This document shows positions 8,434-16,640 of a DNA stretch of 64,000 nucleotides, piece by piece. The DNA is taken from NCBI GenBank assembly GCA_028293125.1, contig JAQGPJ010000052.1, forward strand, positions 124,001 through 188,000, written 5' to 3'. Within the stretch, counting starts at the first letter, position 1. Each line of letters opens with the position of its first letter. The notes under the pieces were generated by a model, which searched no databases, was not told where the DNA came from, and saw nothing but the letters and a program-made list of their open reading frames with translations. The position numbers were made by a program, and so were the translations under genes. This DNA comes from Verrucomicrobiales bacterium (GTDB lineage: Bacteria > Verrucomicrobiota > Verrucomicrobiia > Verrucomicrobiales > V1-33).

Positions 8434-9270
8434 ATGTCCCTTTCTGTCCTGATATTGACAAAAAACGAGGAGCAAGACCTGCCGGGATGCCTGAAGTCCG
8501 TAGCGTGGTGTGACGATGTCCATGTATTCGATTCCCTCAGCACCGACCGCACCTGTGAGATCGCGGAGAACGGCGGAGCAAAAATCACCTCCCGGAAATT
8601 CGACAACTGGTCAGCGCATCAGAACTGGGGACTGGCCAACATCCCCTTCAAACATCCCTGGGTGCTGTACATTGACGCTGACGAGCGGGTGTCCGAAGGG
8701 CTCCGCACCCATGCCCTTGCCGCCGCCAAAGCGGATGCCCCTGAAAGCGCTTTCCGCCTCCGGCGCCGTGATTTTTATGGAAACGGAGTCTGGCTGAAGC
8801 ACGCCCAGATTTCTCCTTTTTACCTACGGCTCTTCCGCCCATCGAAAATGCGGTATGAGCGCCTGGTGAATCCGGTCTCCATTGTGGACGGCCCCATCGG
8901 GAACATCGAGGGCTTCCTCGACCACTACCCCTTCAGCAAAGGCGTCGGGTTCTGGCTGGAGCGGCATATCAAATACGCCGACCTGGAGGCGAGAACGATC
9001 ATGGAAAACCGAGCCAAACAAGACTCGTTCTCACTGATGAAGGCTTTCACGGCGACGGATTTCACGGAAAAAAGATTTCATCAAAAAGAGCTTTTCTACC
9101 GCCTACCATTCCGACCGTTGATAAAGCTGTTTTATATGTTTTTCCTGCGCCGTGCCTTTCTGGACGGCAGGGCGGGCTGCACCTACGCCGTGCTTCAATC
9201 CATTTACGAATACTTTATCGTTTTAAAACAGCGCGAACTAGAAAATCGCCAATCTGAAACTAGGGTATGA
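8434..9270 (+). CDS. Glycosyltransferase family 2, WaaE/KdtX-like
   Basis: 278 residues. It begins MSLSVLILTKNEEQDLPGCL, followed by the DSLSTDRT nucleotide-contact loop and the metal-binding IDADERV near residue 75. These are the features of an inverting GT-A transferase of the lipopolysaccharide core WaaE group. The C-terminus carries a hydrophobic segment (LIKLFYMFFLRRAF) that probably attaches it to the membrane. The start at 8434 is chosen because the in-frame ATG at 8383 lies inside the upstream acetyltransferase. The last about 37 bases of coding DNA recur at 12415, which points to a local rearrangement. Confidence 0.85.
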   Translation: MSLSVLILTKNEEQDLPGCLKSVAWCDDVHVFDSLSTDRTCEIAENGGAKITSRKFDNWSAHQNWGLANIPFKHPWVLYIDADERVSEGLRTHALAAAKADAPESAFRLRRRDFYGNGVWLKHAQISPFYLRLFRPSKMRYERLVNPVSIVDGPIGNIEGFLDHYPFSKGVGFWLERHIKYADLEARTIMENRAKQDSFSLMKAFTATDFTEKRFHQKELFYRLPFRPLIKLFYMFFLRRAFLDGRAGCTYAVLQSIYEYFIVLKQRELENRQSETRV

Positions 9271-9380
9271 TTATAATAAAACATCAATCTTAAGGTTTGC
9301 GTGTTGAGTTAAATGTCTGAACGCCTATTATCTCTTTTGCCTCCCGGGAAATTTTTTCAACAGGCTCTTAGCGGCGGTCA

Positions 9381-9415
9381 CCCCATACCGCAGGCTGTGC
9401 CCCGCTAATCAATTA
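9381..9415 (+). mobile_element. Short fragment of an IS66-like element end
   Basis: About 35 bp closely match, in the same orientation, the end region that occurs reverse-complemented at 13,502-13,540. The shared core includes CCGCAGGCTGTG and CCCGCTAATCAATTA. The same terminal word is found at 11,771 (as GTAATTGATTAACGGG) and in shortened form at 12,400. The fragment carries no gene and lies in the 236-bp space between the GT2 and the AT-rich acyltransferase, so it marks the left side of an inserted cassette. Confidence 0.6.
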
Positions 9416-9506
9416 GACAAAAATCAGCTTACTAACTTTTGTCATGGCTTTTTTTATTAATCCGATGCAGGGCATGATCATCGCTTGGCGATTAGTTTAA
9501 ATAAAC

Positions 9507-10604
9507 ATGACCACTCCTATAAAAAGCGTCTCAAAATCTATTGCTTTTGAAAATTTGGATATCGTCAGGGGCATTGCTGCTGCTTCTGTTTTCCTGCATC
9601 ACTATGCACAACAATTTCCCCACCCCGGCAGCGCGGCCTTAAGTTTTTTTGAAAGGCTGGGTGGTTGGGGAGTAACCATATTTTTCGTCCTGAGTGGGTT
9701 CTGTATCCACTGGTCTGAAATAAATAACCGCAGTTCCGGGAACGCGTTTAATATCAAATCATACTTTGTTAGAAGGATTTTCCGGATTTATCCCGCATTT
9801 GTCGTATGTTTAATAGTGTGCTTAATCATTTCGAATTACCACACGTCTAATAATATAAATCACGGAGGCATTGAAGCCGTTTTCTCCCACCTCTCGCTCA
9901 CAAGTTCATTTTCATTAACTAATCGAAATGCAATAAACACTGTTCTGTGGACTGTGGTTGTTGAGGCGCATTTTTATATCCTTTACGCAATATTTCAGAA
10001 ATACTTCAATGGCTTGAAAGCTGCCCGCCGAATGGTTGTGATTTCCATCGTCGTGAGTGCCATCACGTATGTGGCATCCGTCACTTTCGTTGAGGCTGGC
10101 TTGGTGCGAGTAACAATGCAGAAGATATTCGCCACTTCTTGGTGGACTTGGTGCTTGGGTGCTTGGGCGGCGGAGATTATAAAAACAGGACATCCGCTGA
10201 TAAAATCCCACCGGTTGCGGCAAGGGGTAATGGCGTGCGCAATTGCAGGATCCTTAGCATTGCTTTTCTTGCCCCCGACCTATTCACTTCAGGCGATCCG
10301 TTTTATTCTTCCTATATTTGTTTTGATTGGTATGCTATTAATATTAAAGAGTCAGACTTCCCCGCTGTTTAAGCCATTGAGGGGATTGGGGGAGGTTTCC
10401 TATTCGTTGTACCTCTTCCATCCGGTAGCTCTATTAGTTGGAATTTATATCGTCGTCAATCCTATAAGTCATTTTGTGTTGGTGATGGTGATGGGCTTGC
10501 TAATTGCAGTGTTTGGATATAACTGCATTGAAAAACCATTCAACTTCAAGGGGCATCGCTTGGCGAAAAAAATCAGCAGCAAAAAAGCTGGCAGTATTTC
10601 TTAA
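9507..10604 (+). CDS. Membrane acyltransferase, acyltransferase_3 (OafA-like)
   Basis: 365 residues, polytopic. The start contains ENLDIVRGIAAASVFLHHYAQ, the family signature with Asp-x3-Arg and the catalytic His pair in the first membrane helix, and GGWGVTIFFVLSGFCIHW is the second conserved block. It would acylate a surface sugar. The DNA is clearly more AT-rich than the genes at 1-9 kb, and an IS66-like fragment lies just upstream, so this gene was probably acquired horizontally with the following glycosyltransferase. Confidence 0.85.
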   Translation: MTTPIKSVSKSIAFENLDIVRGIAAASVFLHHYAQQFPHPGSAALSFFERLGGWGVTIFFVLSGFCIHWSEINNRSSGNAFNIKSYFVRRIFRIYPAFVVCLIVCLIISNYHTSNNINHGGIEAVFSHLSLTSSFSLTNRNAINTVLWTVVVEAHFYILYAIFQKYFNGLKAARRMVVISIVVSAITYVASVTFVEAGLVRVTMQKIFATSWWTWCLGAWAAEIIKTGHPLIKSHRLRQGVMACAIAGSLALLFLPPTYSLQAIRFILPIFVLIGMLLILKSQTSPLFKPLRGLGEVSYSLYLFHPVALLVGIYIVVNPISHFVLVMVMGLLIAVFGYNCIEKPFNFKGHRLAKKISSKKAGSIS

Positions 10605-10650
10605 ATGTTATTTTCAATTTACTGGCACTAATCCCAGTTATATCAGTTTT

Positions 10651-11436
10651 ATGAGCTACAAATATTTTCTCGGTATCCGTTTTTGGAATGAACAAACTGA
10701 AAATTTGCTAATTTCAGCTGATCAGCAAGGTGGCCTTTTTACCGTTCCTTCCGCACCTTCCTTGGGTGCTATGGACAATGATGCTCCATTGTCGCGCGCA
10801 TATCGTGCTTCGGACTGGGCGGTAGTAGATGGCGGTTATGTGGCTCTTATTTTGAGGTTTTGTTTCGGCAAATCAATTCGTCGTATCTCTGGTTTGCAAA
10901 TACTTCAGAAGTTGATTGGGGTGGGGCATGATCATGCAGTTCCCATGGAGGAGCGCACTATTTTGTGGGTTATACCCAACGCCAAGGAGGAGGATGCTAT
11001 CCGTAATTATTTGCTTCAAGGAAATTTTGATCTAAATCGTCAGCATTTTTATGAGGCACCGTTTTACAAAACCGAAGATGATTTTGCTGACCAGAAGCTG
11101 CTAATTAAAGCAAAGGGAGTGGCTCCTGATTGGATTATTATGTGCATTGGTGGCGGTCGCCAAGAAAAGATAGGCTATTTTATCAGGCAGCAATTTGAAC
11201 TTTTTAAAAGAAAGCCAGTTATTCTGTGCACAGGAGGAGCTATTTCATTCCTTACCGGAACACAAGCTAATATTCCTACTTGGGCAGACCGTTTATACTT
11301 GGGATGGCTAATGCGGATTTTTTCCAGCCCGCGGCTTTTTGGAGCGCGATATTTGGATGCCGCATGGCGCTTTCCCAAACTGCTATGGACATCACGCAAG
11401 TGCATTTTTATTGAGAGTGCACATTCTAGTAAATGA
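10651..11436 (+). CDS. WecG/TagA/CpsF-family glycosyltransferase
   Basis: 261 residues. FTVPSAPSLGAMDNDAP and ASDWAVVDGGYVALILRF give the typical opening (in WecG and TagA the matching part holds the catalytic Thr and Asp), and WIIMCIGGGRQEKIGYFI is the conserved GxxxQE block near residue 175. This GT26 family adds N-acetylmannosaminuronate, ManNAc or similar residues to lipid-linked intermediates. It follows the acyltransferase by 46 bp and shares its AT-rich composition, so both probably arrived together. The ATG at 10651 is preferred because the earlier in-frame ATG at 10504 overlaps the acyltransferase. Confidence 0.8.
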   Translation: MSYKYFLGIRFWNEQTENLLISADQQGGLFTVPSAPSLGAMDNDAPLSRAYRASDWAVVDGGYVALILRFCFGKSIRRISGLQILQKLIGVGHDHAVPMEERTILWVIPNAKEEDAIRNYLLQGNFDLNRQHFYEAPFYKTEDDFADQKLLIKAKGVAPDWIIMCIGGGRQEKIGYFIRQQFELFKRKPVILCTGGAISFLTGTQANIPTWADRLYLGWLMRIFSSPRLFGARYLDAAWRFPKLLWTSRKCIFIESAHSSK

Positions 11437-11589
11437 TAAGTCGGATCCTCCGGACGATGCTTTTGTTTGCCTGAAACATTGAACTAATAATTCAGTTTTT
11501 TTAGGAAAAATACTTGTGTAAAATATATTTAATACAATTATTGATCCACCGCCTTAAAGGCGGTGTTTTCGTTTTTGCGGCTAAAAGCC

Positions 11590-11790
11590 GGTAGTGGGGC
11601 GAAAGTGTAAGTCTTGACGCGTGACCGTGCGGCAAGAGTTGACCGTTGACCGCAGCCAGCCTGCCGCCTTGGCTGGCGGGCAATTTGGCGAAGAGCCAGT
11701 ACAGGTAGACGCGCGGGTTCATGCCTCGGCGCAGGCAGCTGCGCAGTAGACTAAAGAGCGTGGTGGAGCGGTAATTGATTAACGGGTGAA
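11590..11790 (-). pseudogene. IS66-like transposase, C-terminal remnant
   Basis: On the minus strand this reads RSTTLFSLLRSCLRRGMNPR followed by VYLYWLFAKLP. This matches the well-known C-terminal tail of IS66 TnpC proteins (a short helix ending in R-x-G-(I/M)-(D/N)-P, then a Tyr-Leu helix). It has no start and is cut off at about 11,790, at the sequence GTAATTGATTAACGGG that marks other remnants of the same element. It is non-functional. Confidence 0.6.
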
Positions 11791-11809
11791 AATTGTTTCG
11801 GGGACTATG

Positions 11810-12407
11810 AGTACTTCTGGAATGCCCATTGCGAGAGAGCGCATCACCATGGGCTTCCTCTGTGCAAAGTTCCGGCGGTGATCTCGGGCCCGCCACCCGC
11901 ATCTCCTTGGGCCAAAGCGCCCTGACCCAAGCTCAGCTATGAGGCAAACGCCTTGGACGTCATCGGCCAACAAAACTGCCTGAGCCTTCTGCTCAAAAAT
12001 CTCATCACTGTGGAGGAGACAAGTACTGGGCGGACGCGGGACCACCAAGAGCTGGGACGCCTTGTCAGGCAAAAGCCCCGGCTGCCAATTGCGGAACCGC
12101 AGGCTCAGGAACCCTGACAATCAGCGCCTGCTGGACCGGTTCGGCCCTCAGCATGACAACGGACGCGTTCTGCAATTTCTGGAGCGTCCGGAGAATTGAG
12201 CCCAGCAACAACTGTGCAGAACGCGGACTGCACAGTGCCGTGATTGCGCGCAAAGTGCCGCATTGCTCGAAGAATGGGTGTGGAGCCGGGACTTATGAGG
12301 TCATGAAAAGCATCACCGCCACCTTATCTCTGCGCGGCCATCAGGTGTCCAGAGCCTTGGCAAGCATGATTAAGGGCGACCCTATGCCACAGCCAGCGGC
12401 CCGCTAA
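11810..12407 (+). pseudogene. IS66-like transposase remnant with frameshifts
   Basis: The plus strand holds pieces of a transposase in more than one frame. The clearest part, from about 12,190, reads EPSNNCAERGLHSAVIARKV and later MKSITATL. The N-N-x-A-E-R block is the conserved C-terminal part of the IS66 DDE domain. Upstream, DNQRLLDRFG (from 12,115) lies in another frame with a stop between, so at least one frameshift has broken the gene. The segment from MKSITATL on is repeated, inverted, at 13,502-13,655. Confidence 0.55.
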
Positions 12408-12414
12408 TGAACCC

Positions 12415-12452
12415 CTTCAATCCATTTACGAATATTCTATCGCTTATAAAAC
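12415..12452 (+). repeat. Duplicated 3' end of the GT2 gene
   Basis: The first 20 bases (CTTCAATCCATTTACGAATA) are identical to positions 9193-9212, inside the end of the GT2 gene, and most of the next 17 also match. The copy has no coding frame of its own and lies directly in front of the second AT-rich acyltransferase gene. It indicates that GT2 tail plus acyltransferase once formed one unit, and that the two cassettes are duplicated or exchanged versions at the same junction. Confidence 0.75.
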
Positions 12453-12474
12453 TGAAAATAGATCTGACTCCAAC

Positions 12475-13485
12475 ATGAGTATGACAGAACAAAAGCGGCT
12501 GACAGGTCCAGATTTTGTCAAAGGGTTGGCAATTGTTTTGATGGTTTATGGACATTTGGACCATGCTGGCAGCCTAGTGGTGCAGCAAAAAGCAGCAGTC
12601 AAATGGGTTTACTCATTTCACATGCCCTTATTTTTACTTATTTCTGGGTTTTTATTCAAGTTGCGTTCTGAAGGGAAGATATTAATTGGGAATGTTGTAT
12701 CAAAAATATTACGTCCATATTTAATTTTTGCGGCGTTATATTTGTGCGGCCTATGGGTAGCGTCCACGATGGGATTGCCAACTGCAAATGTAGCCCCTCA
12801 ATCAGCACAGGGCTTTTTTGATACCCTGTTTCTTCATCCACGCGGAGGCTACTGGTTCCTACACTCCCTATTGATAATTCAGATATCTTTGATAATTCCT
12901 AAAACAATTAGAATTTTTAAAAATAATGACCCATTAATTTACTTTATACTTTCATCACTAATTTGGGTTATATGTATATATTATAATGTTATACTTCCTA
13001 GGACAATTGCATTTTTCATGATTGGTTTTTGCCTCGGGAATATCTGGGGGATGTTCAGGGGCGGGATTTGGGTGGGATTTGCAGGTGCCATGATCACGGC
13101 AGGACTGTCATGTTCTGATCTATTTACATTTTCGATGGCTCAGATAGTATGGGCGGTATCCCTGCTTTGCTTTTTAAGCGGCGTATCCGAAGCAAAACCA
13201 TCAGCATTAGCGGTTCGGTTTTTTGCTTGGTTGGGAAAAAATTCAATGGGTATTTTAGTTTTTCATGCTATTTATGTAAGCCTTTTTAAAATTTTATCAA
13301 AATCAATACTTAAAGTAGAGCCTTCAGGAATTCTAAATTCAATCGCTGCAACAGTGTTTTGCGTCGGCGCATGCCTTGCAACATCATTTTTGATTGATCG
13401 CGCAAAAATGACAATGTTCCTTTTCGGATCTAATAATGTGTATTTTCCTTTCCGCGCGAAACGAGAATTCATTGTAGGTTGTTAA
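12475..13485 (+). CDS. Membrane acyltransferase, fucose 4-O-acetylase-like
   Basis: 336 residues with about ten hydrophobic segments. GPDFVKGLAIVLMVYGHLDH at the start carries the Asp-x-x-Lys-Gly and the conserved His of the YcfT/fucose 4-O-acetylase branch of acyltransferase_3, and FHMPLFLLISGFLFKLR is the second signature. It probably O-acetylates a surface sugar. It is the most AT-rich gene in the window and is flanked on both sides by IS66-like remnants in opposite orientation, so recent horizontal acquisition is likely. Confidence 0.82.
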   Translation: MSMTEQKRLTGPDFVKGLAIVLMVYGHLDHAGSLVVQQKAAVKWVYSFHMPLFLLISGFLFKLRSEGKILIGNVVSKILRPYLIFAALYLCGLWVASTMGLPTANVAPQSAQGFFDTLFLHPRGGYWFLHSLLIIQISLIIPKTIRIFKNNDPLIYFILSSLIWVICIYYNVILPRTIAFFMIGFCLGNIWGMFRGGIWVGFAGAMITAGLSCSDLFTFSMAQIVWAVSLLCFLSGVSEAKPSALAVRFFAWLGKNSMGILVFHAIYVSLFKILSKSILKVEPSGILNSIAATVFCVGACLATSFLIDRAKMTMFLFGSNNVYFPFRAKREFIVGC

Positions 13486-13501
13486 GGGTCTAATTGGGAC
13501 G

Positions 13502-13655
13502 TAATTGATTAGCGGGCCACAGCCTGCGGCATGGGCGGCCGCTGATCATGCCGGCAAGGGCACCGGACACGTGATGGCCGTTCAGAGCCAGGGTGGCGGT
13601 GATGCTTTTCATGGCCTCACAAGTCCGGGCACCGCCTTCGTTTTTCGGTAAGCGG
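13502..13655 (-). pseudogene. IS66-like transposase remnant, inverted copy
   Basis: The minus strand encodes MKSITATLALNGHHVSGALA, homologous to the piece at 12,301-12,407 on the plus strand, preceded by a KNEGGARTCEA segment. It ends in the same CCCGCTAATCAATTA word. The pair of inverted copies brackets the acyltransferase at 12,475-13,485. No full transposase remains. Confidence 0.6.
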
Positions 13656-13665
13656 TGCGTTTAGC

Positions 13666-15212
13666 CTTTTGATTACCCATAAGTTTTGGCGATTTTGAAT
13701 CCCAACACTATATCCTCCAGCCGCCGCCAGCCGCGCCAGATGACCATGTTTCCCGGTGGCCCGTCATGAGCCCGTGCCAGCCATCCTCCAAGCCTGGCCA
13801 GTGCCTTGGGGTAATCACCAAGGGTGCTGTGTGGCGGATGGCCGCGTTTTGGCGGAATGACGGTGTCCAGCGCCGCCTGCTCCTCCGGTGTCAGCACCTG
13901 CGAAACCTCCGCCAGCGGACTTGCGCGGTTGAGCATGGTCATCCAGAAAACACGCCAGCTTACAATGCAGTAAAGAGCGATCCGTTTGACCACCCGCTCC
14001 CAGGTCCTCGGCTGGGAGTCCTCCGCCCGGCAGCCGGATTTGAGTATTTTATGAAAGACTTCAATTTTCCATCGAAGGGCATACCAGTCCATTTTCCCGG
14101 CGGCCTCCCCAGGAGTAGAGGCCGGCAGGCTGGTGAGCAGTTGCCAATCAATGGGCTCACGCCCCGCCGGCGCGCTGCGCTCGGTGGCGTGGATCACGGT
14201 TAGCTCCAGCTCCGGCCATCGCGCCTGCTTGCCAACGGGAGGCAGAATCCACAGGTGCCGCCAGCGGACGTCCAGCCACGCCTCCTCCACGCGGCCGTTG
14301 CCCCGTCAAAGAACAGGGTGTGGGAACCGGATCCATCAGGCTTTTCCATGGCTTCGGCCACGGTGCGCCCTCCCTCCCCCACAAGACGGTCCACACAGGT
14401 GCGCACCAAAAAGTGCATATGCTCACTTTGCGCCGTGCAAAAAAGCTCATAAATATCACTTTCCCGGCCGCCGATATGCACCTGCCGCTCCGGATTTCCC
14501 AGCAGGCTGCCTGACTCCCGGAGGTTCTCCAGCCAGCGGTGGCTTTCCTTCTCCTCAATGGGAATGCGGGTCGGATTGGCCCCGCGTTCATGGGCGTTGG
14601 CGTCCTTGAACCGCTGGCGGCTCCGCAATTGGACGGCTGCCAGGCCCAGCGGCACCCCGTCCAGTATCAGTGCCATGCCAGAGTGCATCAGCAGTCCGCG
14701 CACCATGATCTCCCGTCCGTCGCCCAAGCGGGCCTTGGTGAGCAGCCCGAAACTGGCGGCGCTCTCCCGCTGAAACACAAACTCCGTGGTGTCGTAGAGA
14801 ATCAGAACCGTGCCGGACGCGGCCTGGAACCGCGCGCGGGTGGCTTCAAAATGGCCCGCCAGGATGCCGGACTCACTCACTTTGGGATTGGAAAGGAAGC
14901 GATAGTCCGCCTTCACCGCGGCCCAGTCCTGACAGGCGCGCGGAATGCCGCCGCCGATGTGGTCATGAACCTCACCCAGCAGCCGGCGGAACCGCTTCCG
15001 GAGCCGTTCGTCCGCGAAAGTGGACGCCCGTGCCTCTTCATCAGCCCAGCCGTCATGATCTCCGCTTTTCGGAAGAATAGGTGCGTGATTGCTGTCATTC
15101 CGGTCTGGTTTTTGGTTCTTCATCCCGCGTTTTCAACAAATTGACTTTACTTTGCACAGCCAATTTTCAAGAGACACAATTTTTTCACTCTGAAGTTGTG
15201 GGTAATCAAAAG
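13666..15212 (-). mobile_element. IS4/Tn5-like insertion sequence with terminal inverted repeats
   Basis: The element is about 1.55 kb. Its left end reads CTTTTGATTACCCATAAGTT, and its right end, read inward on the minus strand, is CTTTTGATTACCCACAACTT, so 18 of 20 terminal bases agree. It carries one transposase gene on the minus strand, broken by a frameshift. The right end lies inside a second, related transposase fragment. I could not find a convincing target-site duplication, so the flanks have probably been rearranged since insertion. Confidence 0.7.
13673..15123 (-). pseudogene. IS4/Tn5-like transposase, frameshifted
   Basis: It reads in two overlapping frames on the minus strand. The N-terminal part (15,123 to about 14,290) has the Tn5-type DNA-binding start (FADERLRKRFRRLL, CQDWAAVKADYRFL) and the catalytic LILYDTTEF (first Asp), as well as GGRESDIYELF (second Asp). 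The C-terminal part (about 14,290 to 13,673) has ALRWKIEVFHKILKSGCRAE, which supplies the Y-x2-R-W-x-I-E signature and the catalytic Glu of IS4 enzymes. All three acidic residues survive, but the frame changes near 14,290, so a single full-length product needs a frameshift. I see no clear slippery site and treat it as a pseudogene. Confidence 0.75.
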
Positions 15213-15512
15213 CCTTCGTGGCCGCCCAGTCCTGACAGGCAAACGGAATGCTGCCGCCGATGCGGCGGAAGAGACTGTCCAGCAGCGTTTTAAATCGCCG
15301 GTCCAGTCGCGCGTCTCCAAAGCCTCCTTCAGCCGTTTCCCCCTCCATCGGGAACATATCGGTAACCTCATTGATCCGGGGATTTTCCGGTGCTTTTCCG
15401 CGCTGCTTTCCGACGGTCATGCACAACTTCTGAGCAAAAACGTATCACGTTGTACAGACAATTCAGCAGGGATCGCCGGTTTTTCAGACCGAAACTTGTG
15501 GGTAATTGGAAG
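15213..15512 (-). pseudogene. Second IS4/Tn5-like element, right-end remnant
   Basis: The minus strand from 15,360 encodes FGDARLDRRFKTLLDSLF and then ACQDWAATKAF, the N-terminal DNA-binding region of a different Tn5-like transposase. The frame is cut at 15,212 by the end of the neighbouring IS4-like element. Its own outer end is at about 15,512, where CTTCCAATTACCCACAAGTT (minus strand) resembles the neighbour's terminal repeat. The rest of this element is missing, so it was probably split or deleted by the later insertion. Confidence 0.65.
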
Positions 15513-15549
15513 CAAGCATCAAACGCTTACGGAGATCCTTCGCCCCGTC

Positions 15550-16384
15550 GCTGATGCCGGCCACCGGCGTCTCCGGAAAGTGGGCTTTGAGTCAGTCAAG
15601 CTCGCGCTCCATGGGGGGGAGAAAGGTATTTTTGCCTTCCTCCAGGGCGTTAGCTATATAAACGGTCTCCAGCCGCTCCCCTTTGACATCAAGCAGATCA
15701 AGGCCTCCGGTCATGGCCTGTTTGTATCCCTCGTCACAAAGCGCCGCGCAGGTCTCGTCGATGCCCACGGCGATGGCGGCCACCTCTCCGGGATCCGCCT
15801 GCGGGCTGTAATTCCACGGCGCATGGCCACCCCGCCGGCGTGCGCGGCCACCGTCTGGATATAATCCAGGGAGACATGGCGCTGAAGGCTCTCCTCAAGG
15901 TCCCGCCGCACGGCGTTGCTGCTCCGCGCGCTGTATTTTGCGGCGATGACGGCGGCGAACGGGCAGGTGGCGTTCTCCAGGATGCGCGCGCACTCCTCCA
16001 GCGGGCACCAAGTGCGCTCTAATAAACCTGCCGCGCCACCCGCACCGACCCGAAAAGACTCTGCCAAGTCTACTCCTGCCGGCCCTTGCCGGTCAGACGG
16101 GCTCTGCCCTGCTCAAGAGGCTCCCCGCCGGTGTCGTACAGCGCCGGCAGATGCTCCATGACCTCCCTTCCGGCCTCATGGAGCGCCGCCTGAACACCCA
16201 TCTCCGCCTGCCGCGCTCCTCCGATCTCATCCTGCGCGGGCAGTTCGATGGTGAAGGTGAGGCGGATGCGACCGCTCCGGGTCCGGATCACACTTCGCCC
16301 GCTGAGGCTGATCATTCCCGTCTCTGGCACGGAAGTCCCTCCGGTCCAAACCGAAATTTGTTCAGCCTGCAAAATGTACATCAA
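15550..16384 (-). pseudogene. ISKra4-like transposase remnant
   Basis: Several minus-strand pieces in different frames line up with an ISKra4 transposase. AVGIDETCAALCDEGYKQAM and LETVYIANALEEGKNTFLP (15,592-15,783) match its DDE-like core (DG-x-(GYREAMVG)-type block and T-I-Y-x-A-x-(P)E-x-GK). Upstream, 15,711-16,067 and 16,070-16,384 hold parts of the N-terminal region in other frames. Stops and shifts separate the pieces, so it cannot be functional. Confidence 0.5.
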
Positions 16385-16439
16385 GCTGCGGTCGCACCCG
16401 CCAGGACAAAACTCAAGGGCCTCTACCCATCAACCCTCA

Positions 16440-16640
16440 AGGAATAAGCCACTAGTTCCAAAGAAATTTTACCACCCAAGTCTTGGAGGTGTAATCCCGG
16501 ACCCGTTCAAAGTTCTCCTTCAGAGCACACTCAGTACCGGTTTTCAGATCTTGCGCCAGCAGCTCCCGAAACTCCGCCTCGGTTTGAATCCTCAGACCGG
16601 CATGGGTTTTCCACAGCACCATTTCATTATTCTTTGACCC
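16440..16640 (-). pseudogene. ISL3-like transposase C-terminal remnant
   Basis: The minus strand reads LLAQDLKTGTECALKENFER and then VRDYTSKTWVVKFLW. This resembles the C-terminal part of ISL3 transposases (an L-K-T-x-R-A-x-x-x-K-E block followed by W-x-Y-x-S-x-x-x-A-x-x-FL-x-x-W). Several signature residues are changed and the frame ends at once, so this is a decayed fragment next to the Wzc-like gene. Confidence 0.4.

Noticed and set aside
14200-14290. Programmed ribosomal frameshift in the IS4-like transposase
   Set aside because: No A6-type or similar slippery run is seen at the frame change, and IS4/Tn5-type transposases are normally one frame. A plain frameshift mutation is simpler.
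13655-15225. Target-site duplication around the IS4-like element
   Set aside because: The 9 bp on the left (GCGTTTAGC) and right (GCCTTCGTG) do not match in a way that supports a duplication.
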